A DNA stretch of 64,000 nucleotides, taken from positions 1,860,001 to 1,924,000 of the forward strand of contig OY992835.1 of the NCBI GenBank assembly GCA_963921425.1, given 5' to 3'. The notes beneath the pieces are model-generated. The model did no database searches and was not told where the DNA came from. It saw only the letters and a list, made by a program, of their open reading frames with translations. A program made the translations under genes and the position numbers. Shown here piece after piece: positions 1 to 11,598 of this stretch (position 1 is the first letter of the stretch; every line of letters starts with the position of its first letter). The DNA is from Dryas octopetala. Lineage: Eukaryota > Streptophyta > Magnoliopsida > Rosales > Rosaceae.

Positions 1-533
1 GCCGAAGTCGATGGTTGTGTGCACCAGGGTGATGCCGGGGTAGTCTTCTAGAGAGCGAAGAACAAGCTGCGATTTGGGTTCTTTCCTTTCTCTGTTAACA
101 TAAGAACATCCCATGGTTCATTGGGTGTATAAAGACTTAAGCTTCAGCTTTGGCAAAGCCGAGTTGAGACTTCACACTCTGCTGCTTCCCAAATTGAAAA
201 GAGGTGTGAGGCTTCAGTTTTTCTTGTTGTTCCAATCGAAGAAGGGAAAGCCATTGGCCTCTTTGTCAGCTGCCCATCACATTAAACCAACAAAATAAAA
301 ATAAAAATAAGAGAAAAGAGCGAAAAGAGCGAAAATGAGCTACCTAGCTCCGGCCTATGCTTTGACGAGGCTGAGGTGAGCACTCGAGACGATGACGGCA
401 TCGAAGCAAAGGGTGACAAGAGGAATTCTACCCGAGGATGGAAACGTTGCGGGTGGTTGACGTAAGTGTCATCAAAGCTCACTCTACAAACCATTTCCAA
501 CTTTTTATGGTCTGTGCAAAAGTAATTGAGCAA
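1..533 (-). CDS. Possible two-exon 5' part of an unrecognised gene, running off the left edge
   Basis: A minus-strand ORF starts at 533 and reads about 64 codons to a GT donor near 341. After a candidate intron that ends with an AG near 95-105, a second open frame runs to base 1 and includes a globular-looking stretch that reads SLEDYPGITLVHTT. The two can be joined in phase (a donor after one base of a codon, an acceptor after CAGAG), but this is my choice among several. Upstream, at 630-660, TGGGCT and TGGGCC motifs and a CT-rich leader (540-600) look like a plant housekeeping promoter. I do not recognise a family, and the frame could be fortuitous. Confidence 0.25.
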
Positions 534-624
534 GAATGGAGAAGAGATAGAGAAATAGGTTTTAAAGCTTCCTGTGTGAGGAAGAAGAAACTGGTGGGTT
601 TTAATTAAAAAAAAAATAGAAGGG

Positions 625-680
625 CAACGTCACATGGGCTGCTTGTGTTGGGCCTTTAGTTCTAATTCTTTCTTGGGGCT
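625..680 (-). promoter_or_regulatory. Cluster of site II-type TGGGCY motifs
   Basis: TGGGCT and TGGGCC occur within 25 bases, with a GGGGCT and a TATGGCC close by. In plants, TGGGCY pairs (site II elements, bound by TCP factors) are common in promoters of growth-related and ribosomal genes. They lie about 100 bases upstream of the candidate start at 533. The motif is visible; the function is inferred. Confidence 0.3.
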
Positions 681-1052
681 ACTTATGGCCTCCTTAACAA
701 AGTTGGCTCTATGAAATACATAAACAAATGGGCTGGCTTCTGTTGCCATTTGTTTTGGTCCTTAAAAAAAAAAAATCGCCACTGTCATCTTCACAATTGT
801 GATGGCGTGTGTCATAGGCACTTCAAATTTTGTTGGACTTATTTCTTGCATTACAAAATGAGCCGAGGTATGTTCACTTTCATCCGTTTTATGTACTTGA
901 GCTTTATCAATTTTATTTACATGTTTGTGGGAAACAAGCAAAGCGATGGTAGCATGACTCGTAAATTGAGTTGATCATTAATTTCTCCTCAATGATCCTT
1001 CTTAATTGAGGACTTGGGGACTGGAAAGGATGACCTTGTGCCGCTAAAAATG

Positions 1053-1417
1053 TTTATTGGCGTGCACGACCCTATTGGTGTGCACGGCCTATGTTTAGTG
1101 GTTTGCACGACCCTATTGGTGCGCACGACCTGTGTTTGGTGGCGTGCACGACTTTGATGGTGTGCACAACTTATGTTTAGTGGCTTGCACGACCCTATTG
1201 GTGTTCACGACCTATGTTTAGTGGCGTGCACGACCCTAGTGGTGTGCACAACTTAGGTTTAGTGGCGTGTACGATCTTATTTGTGTGCACGACTTATGTT
1301 TATTGACACGCACACCTTGTTGGTGTACCCGATCTAAGATGATTAGCTCACACGCCTTGTCGGTGTGTCTGAGCTATGTTTATTGGCACGTAAAACCTTC
1401 TTGGTATGTCGGGCCTT
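1053..1417. repeat. Minisatellite, 41-bp unit, about nine copies
   Basis: Units start at 1053, 1094, 1135, 1176 and so on. Each begins TTTAGTGG or TTTATTGG and holds two half-units built around GTGCACGAC, so the array has a 20/21-bp substructure. The first six copies are well conserved. The last three (after about 1299) diverge and contain small indels. No gene overlaps it convincingly: the minus-strand frame at 1343-1585 runs through its edge and looks like chance. Confidence 0.9.
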
Positions 1418-1807
1418 AATGATTAGTGGTGAACACAAACTTGTCGGTTTGCTCGTCCTTAACTTAGTCTCATATTTATCGGAGTGTATGGTCTGGACGA
1501 TATGAACAGCCAATGCCTCATCTTCTTTTGAATGCCGACCCATGATGAGCTCTGACAAGGACAACTTTTTAGCTCGATCAAACATGCTACCGTTGACTAA
1601 AAATCCTCAACCAAAAAGTACTTTTTGGCTTGGGAACTTGCGGGACTTATGTTGAAACTAATATTGATCGAACATAACTACGTACGCATCGTAGAAATGG
1701 AAACAACAAGTTTTGGGATCGTTGTTTGTCTGGACATGGGCTAAAAAAAAGGTCCAAGAGATTTGAAACGCATCCATAGTCCCAAAAGATTAAGTGGATG
1801 GGACGAG
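1418..1807. other. Intergenic, no feature seen
   Basis: Low-complexity AT-rich sequence between the minisatellite and the LTR-like fragment. I saw no ORF with family resemblance, RNA gene or terminal repeat. Confidence 0.5.
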
Positions 1808-4430
1808 TGTAACACCCTGAATTTTCGACTCATGGTAATTTTGTTACTTAAGTCTTCTAACCTTGTTCTTAAGGTTTGTTTAAATGAATTATAATTTTCC
1901 TTAACTTTGTTTTGACTAACTTAGACCTTTGATTGTGGTTCAAGAATTTAGTTGTGTGGAAGTGAATTTTTAAAAAAGAATTTCAAGAGTCTGGTGATTA
2001 TTTTATTTATTTTTATTTTTCGAATTAAATTATGAGATGAAGAATTTTCATAATTTTTATGGAAGTGATTAAACTATTTTGAGGCTATAGAAAATTAGTA
2101 CTTAGTGAGACGAGTCCGTAGGATTTTTTGAGGAATTATTTAAAGTCCCGAGTTATTTTTTGTGAATTTTCGATGTTTGGAGAAATTAGAGAAAATAAGA
2201 AATTAAAAGAGATTGTTGACTAGGCAGATAGCCGCCCACGTGGCGCGCTGCTTCATACTGAATCCATCTCCTTTGTTTTAATCTCCACCGTTGAACATCA
2301 TTAAACCGGATTAACCCTAGCCATTGATTCCAATTGAAGAATTGGTCAACCCAGCCCAATCCTATTGACTCGCGTGTTTTGGAAATGAAGCGACCTAGTT
2401 AGTTTCCGCTCTACAAACGGGCGACTCGCCGGTTTGTGCATGACCCATTCGAATTTTTAGCTTGTTTTCACACTTTTGTGCATGACCCATTCGAATTTTT
2501 AGCTTGTTTTCACACTTTTGTGCATTTTTAGTGCAATTTGTCCCACATTGAAAACTTATAACTTCTTCACACCCCCTTGTACCTATAAATAAAGATTTTT
2601 GTACTTCATTTTCACTTGCACCACCAAGTAGAGTTACTAACTTCTTAGTTCTTTGGGAGTCTCTCTAAGAAGAGACATATCAAAAAAGAAGAAAATTCTC
2701 ATAGTTAAAAGTTTTCTTTTGGAAAGCTTGCCAAGGAGGAGGAGTCCCTAGGAGTGGAGTCTAGTTTTGGAGGTCTACAACTGGGTAAGTATTTTATTAT
2801 TTTTGTTTTGTTTATTTTTCTTAGGCTTTAATTTTAGGTTGCATACTTAGATTAATTAAGTAGGATTTATTAATTAATTAAGCATGTCTATGTGTATTTT
2901 AGAGATTTAATTGTTTAATTTATTTAGTTAATTAAGCATGATTAGTTGTAACTTTAATTTAGAGATTTAATTTAAAGCTAATAACTTGCTAGGTTTAACA
3001 AGTTTCTATTATAGAGATTAAGTTGGATTTAACTATTATTTGAGCTTAATTAATTAGTGAAATATTTTGGAGAAATACTAATTAATTAAATACTTGGATA
3101 ATACTTAGGTTTGATTTATTCCAACCTAAATTAATTTGTGTAATTTCTTTGAACTAAAGAAATTAGTCAAGTGGTTTGACTTTAAGATAAAACTTGAAAC
3201 TTGGAACTTGGAAACCCTAAAGAATATAATTGAGTCCACTTAGGACTAGAGTCTTTAGGGACGTGTGACCTAAAGGATGGGTCATAACGAGATTGTGTTG
3301 AACTTAACTTTTGACTAAGTTTTCTTATTGTCGGACACAAGGAATACCAGTTAGCGAAAGATTTCTTTGTGACGTGACAAGAAGGCGATGAATTCGAGAT
3401 GGATGGGGATGCATAGACTATGTAAACGAATACGTTTGGATTCCAGTAAGATTTATCCTACATTCCTTACTATAGACTTTGTGTGTGTTTGTGTTTTTAA
3501 ATTATTATAACATGCCATATTTGTATGATGGGTTTGAGAGTTAAGGTAGCCTTGTCGGTGACCTTGGGTTCAAGCTCCTAAACTTTCTAGAAAAATTGAT
3601 CAGTATATTATGGGAAGTTTAGCCAAGCTAACACATGGCTAAGTGTGCTTGTATGAAGCGGGGACCCATGATTGATCAAGTGGCAGTGATACGATATCTC
3701 AGTTCTGAGTTCCTATTACTGTTTACCATGGCACTCTCACTATGGATGCTATTTCTTTTAATAGCATGTAGTAGTTATACCATTGTGTATCGACCATCAA
3801 GCATGAATGATTTGTTGTGAATTTGCATATTTATAATCATATTGCTGTACAATCGAGTCATAAATGTTTTGAAAAAGATTTCAAAGGAAAAATTTGAAGA
3901 ACTTGTTTTAGATGATTTAAGAATCCAACGAAAAAAGATTTACACTATGTTTTTCACTAGGAAAGATTTTGTGGTTTTCAAACTAGCCAGGGTTCCCTGA
4001 GGGGAATCTATGATCGTATAAGATACTTACCCCAACATTATTTTTGTGTTCCTTGTTTATTGGATGTTTTTATAGGTACGAGCATGATAAATGACGAACT
4101 TGGACGAGGGTCGAGCAGAGTAGCATTTTGAGACTTGTCAACTTCCTGAATTCAATTAGTGTTGTTATTTAATTGGTATCTCGTGTCGAGTATGTTTTAT
4201 TGATTTTTCCTCCATTGATTGGAGATGATAATTTTGAGTTATTTACTTTGATTATACATTGCGTAACTTTGAAACCTTTATTCTATTTTTACTATGTATT
4301 TCGAATTTATTTAATTCTTTAAGGTTGCAATGAACTACAGTAACTTTGGGGGTTGGTTTTATAAAGAAGTTTTATTTTTACTTCACATATTTCTGCTATT
4401 TATTATCTCTTATCCAACCCGACCTATTTA
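1808..4430 (+). mobile_element. LTR-like fragment of a gypsy-type retroelement, right end lost
   Basis: It opens with TGTAACACCCTGAATTTTCG, a start typical of long LTRs of plant Ty3/gypsy (chromovirus-like) elements. A TATA box (TATAAATAAAG) lies at 2584-2594. A leader with a possible splice donor follows near 2784 (CTGGGTAAGTATTTT), and the later part resembles LTR 3' halves, with a pyrimidine-rich AG before GTACGAG near 4078. No closing CA with a matching target duplication was found, so the right boundary is approximate. It has no coding region. It could also be a degraded non-coding element of another class. Confidence 0.45.
2433..2526. repeat. Tandem duplication, 42-bp unit, two copies
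   Basis: The segment beginning GTGCATGACCCATTCG is at 2436 and again, without visible change, at 2478, followed by a partial third start (TTTTGTGCA). It lies just upstream of the LTR-like TATA box, so it could have duplicated upstream promoter sequence. Confidence 0.9.
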
Positions 4431-4573
4431 AAACAAAAGACTTAACCATATGTTGGTGAGATTATTAAGGATATGATTAAGTTTACTCGAGGATTTGTGG
4501 AGTAAAATATGAGATGTGTAGTTGGTGAAAAACTAATGATGTACTTGAAAGTAGTCGAGTTTACTCAAGGTTT

Positions 4574-7500
4574 CACTACAAGAAAAGTGAGCAATGCTCA
4601 CTATTCTTTAAACCAAATTTGCTGCAGGTTGCAATTGCTAAAAAATTTGGTCAATATACACTATTTTGCCTTTGACTCCATATGGCACCCCCTTTTTAGT
4701 TTGTTAAAACTAACTAATGTATGTGGGTATGGCTTATGCGGTGACTAATTATGCTAACCAACCATCATTAAAAACGGTACTTACTGTAACTATTGAGCAT
4801 CAGCTGCTTAAACAGTTGGAAATGAAATAAGAGGAGTTTACACTGTATTGTGAAATTATAGATGACTAAGTTGCGAGGGCAAAATTGTAATTTCGCAAAC
4901 TAGGGTTTTATTATAAACAGCCAGCTCCAACATTATTGTATCTTCTCCTCCTGAACACAGCCGCACCCTCCCTCTCTTTCTCTCTCCTCTGCCGAGAGTC
5001 TTCTCCGGCGATACCACCTTTGTCCGGCGGCCAATGATGACGAGACCACCACCAAAACGCTCGTCTCCCTCTCCTCTTTCCTCTTCTGGTCTTCGTCGAT
5101 CCAAACACCCAGCCATCAAAATGATTCAAAGTTACACAAAACGCCCCTTTCGCTGTCGATTTCACTATTCCGGCGATGGAGGCATGTCAAACTACTCCCA
5201 TCTTCACCTCCTCGTTGCTCTGAGTTTATGGGTGCTTTCAGATCATCTCGACGACCACCCTAGCCGCGACCACTCTCTTCATTTTCCGGCGACATCAATC
5301 AGCCAGATCTACTCAACCCAAGCCCAGAAACAAACAGGTTTCTTTGTTTTTTTTTTTTTTAGAATTTCTCTATTTAGTTTTATCTGTCTTCATTCATGTT
5401 TTTTATATAAAAATTTTGATTTGGGCTATGCCATGGCCCATTCCAAAAATTCCTCTGTTTAAAATCCTGAACTTCTTCACTTCAAGTACAGTTCTTGTCC
5501 AGTCATGGCAACAACCTTTTGAAATCCATTTTTAGTTGCTTTCTTGTTGTTTGTGTGGGTGTGTGTACGCGGACTAGTCTCCAACACCCTCTAATTGTAT
5601 CAACATAATACTTGTCAGGTACTCGGAGGACTCTGCAAATTTTGCCAGCTTCGGGTTCATTTATGTTGAAAGTGTTGGTGGATCAAATACTGAGCCGCCC
5701 AAATGAGGAGAATTTTCACTCAATTAAGCCCTACATTTGTGAAATTAGTTAAGGGCTAAACCACATTTTTTTTCTGCAGGAGCTCTTTCAGCTTCATGCA
5801 TGTATGTACTGCTAGCCTTCTCATTATGGATTTGCAATGATGCTTCTTTATTTATGAATTCAAGTAGAAAATTTGCTAATTTCAATTTAATTCATTGTGC
5901 TTCTTTGCAAATGAGCCCAGTCTTTCTCTCTATGTTTTTCTTGCTTTTTTTTTTTTTTACTTTTATTTATTTATTTATTTATGTTGCTTCATATCTTTAT
6001 TAGTTTACGAGAAAAAGGAAGGAAATAGTGGATTGCTCTTTTAGAAATAGAGACATTTGAGCTTTTATCAGTTTTTCTCTATAGACGTGTGTGTATAGCA
6101 AATTCGCTAAAACAACTTTCACTTCCTTTATAACACTTGTAAAATAGGTACATCCCTGGTTAGTTATGCAACATGGAATACTTGTAATTGAAAGACAAAA
6201 TTCTATGATCATACTTGTAATTTTTTTTTTTCTATCCATAGAATATTCATTTATTTATTTTGATGTTGAGTGATTGATTACTAGCCTGTGCATACACAAT
6301 CTCACAGGGGCAATTCTCTCACATGGGCACATAACCAGGTTGCTTTCCTTGTAAGTCTATACCATTAGACAAGTTTTGTTTCTTCCTTTTGGTTTCTTTT
6401 GTAGGGGTGACTTACTCTTTTAATTCAATTACCATATTGCAGACCTCTATTGGCTTTGCTATGTTTCTTTTTATGGTTAACATGACTTTTAAGCTTTTAC
6501 CTCAACCTGATTCTCTGGATCATCTAACTTGGATCTTCGAAGACTTGTACAGAAATTGTAAGTTTTTTTTTCGCAAGTGTAAATGTAAATTTCACTTTCT
6601 TTGTTGAATTTATTATTGATGTGACCCTTGTATACCATTGATGGTTATGACTGTTTACAGTAATACATTGAGAGACTCTTGGGTCAATTGAGTTATGACA
6701 TATAATTGAGGAAGAAAATTTTGAACAATTTGAGAACTAAGTAGGTTTCATTTACACACTCACTTTCATTCACTCTTAATAAAACATTTATTCATTTTAT
6801 TTTGTTTTTATCTTTATATTTCTTTATGCATTTTATGTTCATACTAGTGTCATGGTGAAATGCTTACAACAACAAGTCTATTTAATTGTCTCTTCCATAC
6901 ATTCTATAGTGCCATGTGTGTTCAATTTGGGGTTTGGTTACTTAAATTTTCAGCTGTTATAGTTTATCTCTTACACGAGTTACTTTATTATTGTGTAAGC
7001 AATTTGAGAATATAGGTGTGGTGAATTGTTTGATTATACTGAATGCAAATTGTTTATATAATGTTGGTAATCAATTTGAGAAGTTAGTGACTTAGTGTTG
7101 TGAATTTTGTGACTATACTGAATACAAAATGTTTATATAATTATATGTTTTGGTTCTTATTAAAAAAACAGGGGTTGAAGTCATGTGTGAATTAGGATGG
7201 TTATCGGTTGCCCAAAATAAACTGCAAACCCTCAAAGGAATTTAAGGACTTTCTAAGCTCACTGTAAGTACTCACATTCTTTTTTTTTTTTCATATTTTT
7301 GTGGTACAATCCAACAAATTTCATTTTGTAGTTATGTGAGCTTTACATTACTAGTAGGATCTTGAGCTTGGTGTAGGGGATCCAGAAGAGGATGACACTG
7401 AAGGGGATGATAGTGCTGTAAAGTGGATTATTTTGTTTTTGTGAATGTGGTGGGGGGTGTGAATTTAGGTTGGTGAACAAAGATCAGTATAAGGATGTAG

Positions 7501-8099
7501 TTTTCTGCTTAAGTGTATTGTACATCAACACATTTGGAACACTAGAGGTGTTTTGTAATGGATGATCTCTATGTTATATACATGTAATTGCTTTTGGATC
7601 AACTTCTGAGTTTTCTTGTGTATGAATTACTGCATTATTATCTTGTTCTTTAATTGGTTAGCAAGAAGCACATTTGGAAACCATGTCCAAAGCTACATTA
7701 GGTCCAATCAAATTTTAATTCTGCTATGCATATGGATGTTACAAACAAAACCATTTTCAATTTGGAAATCCTTATTTGTTAAGCAACTCCATTTTGCAGT
7801 AGCTGCCAACTCTCCTATTCAAACCAATATCCCAACTAATTTGTAAGTGTAGCCTAAGAATAGCACTGACTAATACATTAGTTTCTATTGTGGCTGTCAA
7901 CTCACTGTCAGACATCAGATTACACAGCCACCTTACCAAAACAGGTGGTGCAAAAAGTCTTTAGCGACCCCAACCCCTACATCCTTTGGCTTAAGTGTTG
8001 CTGCACAGTTGCTAATTGATTGTGCAACTCTAAATGGTTGTTTAGTGGGCAATAGAGCTAGGAAAAAAAAGGTTGGGGTTGTTCTGTTTTCTTGTAGTG
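4574..8099. mobile_element. Non-autonomous CACTA (En/Spm) transposon carrying gene-like cargo
   Basis: The left end is CACTACAAGAAAA (4574-4586) and the right end its exact inverse TTTTCTTGTAGTG (8087-8099). Both are flanked by TTT (4571-4573 and 8100-8102), the 3-bp target duplication expected for CACTA elements. The element is 3526 bp and shows no TNPD-type transposase, so it would need one in trans. Subterminal regions share short inverted motifs such as CAATTGC and GCAACT. The interior at about 4870-5340 resembles a captured gene 5' region. Ends and target duplication are direct observations; mobility is inferred. Confidence 0.92.
4880..5340 (+). pseudogene. Gene 5'-end-like cargo inside the CACTA element
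   Basis: The order resembles a plant promoter and first exon: a telo-box-like AACTAGGGTTTTA (about 4898), ATTATAAAC, a pyrimidine-rich leader (4960-4990), then a GC-rich open frame from the ATG at 5034. The frame gives a Ser/Pro/Arg-rich peptide of about 100 codons before a possible donor at 5336 (AACAG/GTTTC). The base composition contrasts with the AT-rich element around it. I recognise no domain. It could be a captured fragment of a host gene (as in Pack-CACTA elements) or a chance frame in transposon leader sequence. Confidence 0.4.
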
Positions 8100-8102
8100 T
8101 TT

Positions 8103-9186
8103 GATGAATGGAATTCGAAAGTACTTAGTTGGAGTAGGACTGTTGACATACACGGAGTTAGTAGAAGCAGTTTTGGCTTGAAAAGCACAAATATGAGAGA
8201 TTTATGTAGGAAAAGAAGTTGGTTGGAAATACCAAGAAAGAAAAATTATGTTTTCATTGTAAAGAGAGTGGACATTTTGGAAGCAAGTGGTTAATCAAGA
8301 TGGATAAAGACATGCACCTGTTGTTGAGAAAAGAAGAATGTTCATGTAAGAGGAGCAATCTAAGGACGTAAACCACACTTGGAATGACTTTGCACCTTTA
8401 AGTTGGAATTTTATTGGTTTCATTTGCATTTGTTTAATTGTTGTATGCTTACTTGGTTGATGATGTTATCCGTATCCTGGATTAAGATGAAATTGATTTT
8501 GTGGTATCTCGTGTAAGTTGAATTTATTTTTTTAAGGCTTCATGAGTGATTAGAAAATTTCTCATGTTGGGAATTGTAACTTGGTTACTTGAAAAGTTTG
8601 AAGTACCTACAAGAGTTTTGAAAGAGTTACAAGAACAATTGAAGAACATCGCAATTGAAAAGGGAAATGGACTTTTGTTGGGAACACTATGAGGAATTGT
8701 AACACTAATCAAGAGTTTGAATGTAAATGTGATTATGACTACTATTTGTTTGATATTAGTCATTGTGACTTTGTGATTTTGAACGTTAATTTCTTATGAA
8801 AAATGTCTCTTATGTCGTTATAGTCAATAAAGAATATCTCTTATTTCGTTATAATCAATATATCACTACATGTATATAATTTTACATACTATATCCAGCC
8901 TCATATGTACAGTAGTTCTACTAAATTCACTAATTAATCTGATAAGCATTAATAAATTGAACACTTACACCAATAAAGGTATATAAGTTGACAATATCTA
9001 ATAGACTTATACCTGTGTCGGTGTCAAATTTTTGTACCACAACAAACTCATATGTATATTAACCAAATTCAGCAGTATTTATGTTGTCAGTTGGCTCCTT
9101 CTACCTATTTCCTTTGTGTTGAAGCCTTTACCGATCTATCTTCATAGCTAATTTTTGCTACTGTCTAATTGTTCTTGCTTTGAGTT
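8103..9186. other. Intergenic, no feature seen
   Basis: AT-rich sequence right of the CACTA element. The short frames at 8073-8294 and 8524-8763 show no family resemblance. No tRNA-like fold or terminal repeat was noticed. Confidence 0.5.
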
Positions 9187-9989
9187 ATGAGGGCTGCAAC
9201 CTCTAAGCATAGAAAACAACTTGATTATGCAGATGCCTACAAGCACAATGCTTGTAGCAATGCTGCCAAAAAAAAAAAACACCTTGTTAATTTTGGTCCG
9301 TTTGCACCACCCATGCCAATACTCGGTCCACCTATTGTTGTAAATGAATCTTACATGAACGACCACTTGGTTGACATAATAATAATTCCTTCGGATCAAC
9401 TATATTTCAACAATGACACCTGTTTTGAAAACTTGTCTCCATTACATTATGAAAAACCCAACAACTACCAACCCTTCCCTCACTACTTTGAACCACCCAA
9501 TTTGCCAACAGTTCATGTCCAATTTCCAAACCCCATGGTTAGCATTTTGTGTCATCTGTATGATGTCGTGGCAGCTGACAATATATTGTCTGCTAATTCC
9601 CCATATATGGCCCCTGCTATCCTACCACCATTTGTTAACAACTTTGGCTATGTTGGATCTGCATCTCCCAATAACTGATGACAACGCTACTGCAAGGAGG
9701 AAAGGATATATGTTGTGCAAAGAAGTCCAAACGCTGCCCTGAATGCACCATTTGTACATATGTACATGATGCAATTGCTTGCCAATGGCTTAAGGGGAAA
9801 CACCAAAATGCAGCCAAGGTTCTTCCTTCACATGGTGTCGATCTATCAACCCTTTTTGTTCCTGATTCATTTCCATCCTCAATTGAAGTTGATCCCTTAA
9901 CACTAATGGCCCGCGGGCCGTGGGACGTGCCCAGTCTAAGTATTAACTATATGGGCCGGCCCGGCCCGTTTGACACCCTTACCTTTTAA
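9187..9989 (+). pseudogene. Unrecognised ORF pair, probably a decayed gene or transposon fragment
   Basis: A 163-codon frame (9187-9678) rich in Pro, Asn and His is followed at once by a second frame (9678-9989). The second holds a cysteine cluster reading CPECTICTY, and the overlap TGATG joins the two. The shift suggests one frame broken by an indel, or unrelated chance frames. I recognise no family. The last 80 bases are a GC-rich block with GGGCCGGCCCGGCCCG. Confidence 0.25.
9905..9985 (-). mobile_element. hAT-like transposon terminus (GGGTGTCAAACGGGCC type)
   Basis: On the minus strand the sequence begins AAGGGTGTCAAACGGGCC and continues with GGGCCGG repeats. Plant hAT-type elements and their MITEs often start this way. 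No second end with an 8-bp target duplication was located, so the element cannot be delimited. Confidence 0.35.
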
Positions 9990-10204
9990 GTAGATAAAAC
10001 ATAAATGGATATAAACTATAACTAAATTTAAAGTGAGGGGCGTGCAAGTAAAAACCATTCAAACTCTAACTCACATGACTCTAAATAAGACAAATTTTTT
10101 TTATTTGAATACCTAGAAGATAAGGAAACATATTGAAAAATATCTTCAATCAATAATGAACAATAAGAGCGCTAAATGACAACAATTTTGCCGCGTAATA
10201 GTGT

Positions 10205-10640
10205 TTGCCTCAAATTTCTATGGCCATGTATCATGTAAGTTGTGGATCAAGGAAACCACGTCCTTCAAATTTGCGTTGGGCGTGCCAGTACACGGCCGAG
10301 AGGCCGGGTGCACAAAAGATAGGTTTCGCGAAACTGACTTCCGGTTAGGCGATCCTGAACCGATGAAGGAACACCCCTCGGTTACAAAGGCTTTAATGTC
10401 TTGACTGCAAGGATTTAGGGTAGATGGGCCGTATTAGGTGTGATGGTGATGCGGTATGAAAATGTGTATGTGAGAGTGGCAAGTGTGAAATCAAAGATCA
10501 AGTAGATAACAATCAAGGATAAAATCAAAACTTAAACGATTATCTTCGATATTAATTGTAATAATGCGTGTATGAAATATAAATCGCATAATCTAAACTA
10601 CTTTAATATAAGAAATCAAGAAATCCAGAAGTCTCAGGTG
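10205..10640. repeat. Dispersed repeat, copy 1 (partner at 21401-21850)
   Basis: About 430 bases here align by eye with 21401-21850 in the same orientation. Shared blocks include GTACACGGCCGAGAGGCC (GTATACGGCCGAGAGGCC in copy 2), GAAACACCCCTCG and GATGGGCCGTAT. Similarity looks moderate with several small differences. The second copy lies next to gypsy sequence, so this may be a retroelement LTR or untranslated fragment. The short plus-strand frames in both copies look like shadows. Confidence 0.75.
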
Positions 10641-10800
10641 ACAAGAATGCGATCCCCTCCCCCCCGCCCCCCCCAAAAAAAACTATTATGCTCATCCCAT
10701 GAGTCTTTCGGGGTAGCTGGACTAGGTGGGTCCAACAACTCCAAGAAACGAGGATGCCGATGTAGGAGACAAATAACAAACTCATCCGGGGAACAACTCT

Positions 10801-11383
10801 CTAAGTTGTAAAATATGGGAAGTATTCCTTAACCTTTAGACCGAGAGTGGGGAGAGTAAGAATTCCTTCGCCTAAAACTTTGTGAGAAAAATGAATCACA
10901 TCAAGAAGACCCATTTGAGGGAAGTAAATTTGGAGCCACAATTGGAAAAGCCATATTGGCCCCGAAGTTCGATGATCCATAGAATCATTATTGGCTATCT
11001 TCCACAGACCGCGGTAGAGGTCGGAAAGCACAATGGGGCCAAGAGCTACGGGAATTCCGGTGGCCAACAATTCGGCCAAAGATTGAGACTCCATGGTCAT
11101 TATGCCGCTACCAGTACAAAAGACGTATTTGCACAACCAAACTTGCAAAAATGCAACTTGTTCCTTCCTTGTTCGAGATGGTCATGGAGGCCTTGGCATT
11201 GATCTTCACAAATGTCACATAATTCTTAGCCTTTTTGCTTAAGTAATCAAGTTTCTCTTTGTTTTTAGAAAGCGTCGTTGCACTAACATTTACTCCATAT
11301 GGCTGAAAACCCACGATTGCGGCCAAGTCCAAGAGGGTGTGTGTCATCATCTCAAAGTGTTGGTGCAGGTGGACCAAAAGCAT
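10801..11383 (-). pseudogene. Plant mobile domain (PMD, aminotransferase-like) pseudogene
   Basis: Two overlapping minus-strand frames, 11383-11108 and 11148-10801, carry consecutive parts of a plant mobile domain. The first has MTHTLLDLAAIVGFQPYG, where the family has a block such as MTPTLLDVAAITGL. The second has the ELLATGIPVALGPIVLSDLY block and a following Trp/Phe/Gln-rich helix. A frameshift around 11120-11150 separates them, so the copy is broken. PMD sequences occur in MAIN/MAIL host proteins and in transposons. A MuDR-like fragment on the same strand just upstream favours a transposon origin. Confidence 0.7.
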
Positions 11384-11598
11384 AAGGCGGCCGAAATTAG
11401 TGCCCGATCACACTCAAAACGGCTATGGTAGCAAAACTTTAATGCATCGTATATCGCATGTTGAATCCATAGTGGTTTGCAAGTCTTCTCTAGTCGCTTA
11501 AACCAACGATTTCAATCCATGTTCGGAACCCCGTTTGTTTTCTTAGGCTTCATAGGTAATGGCCAACATTTAAATGGTCTAGTTGCTTCTTACCCATG

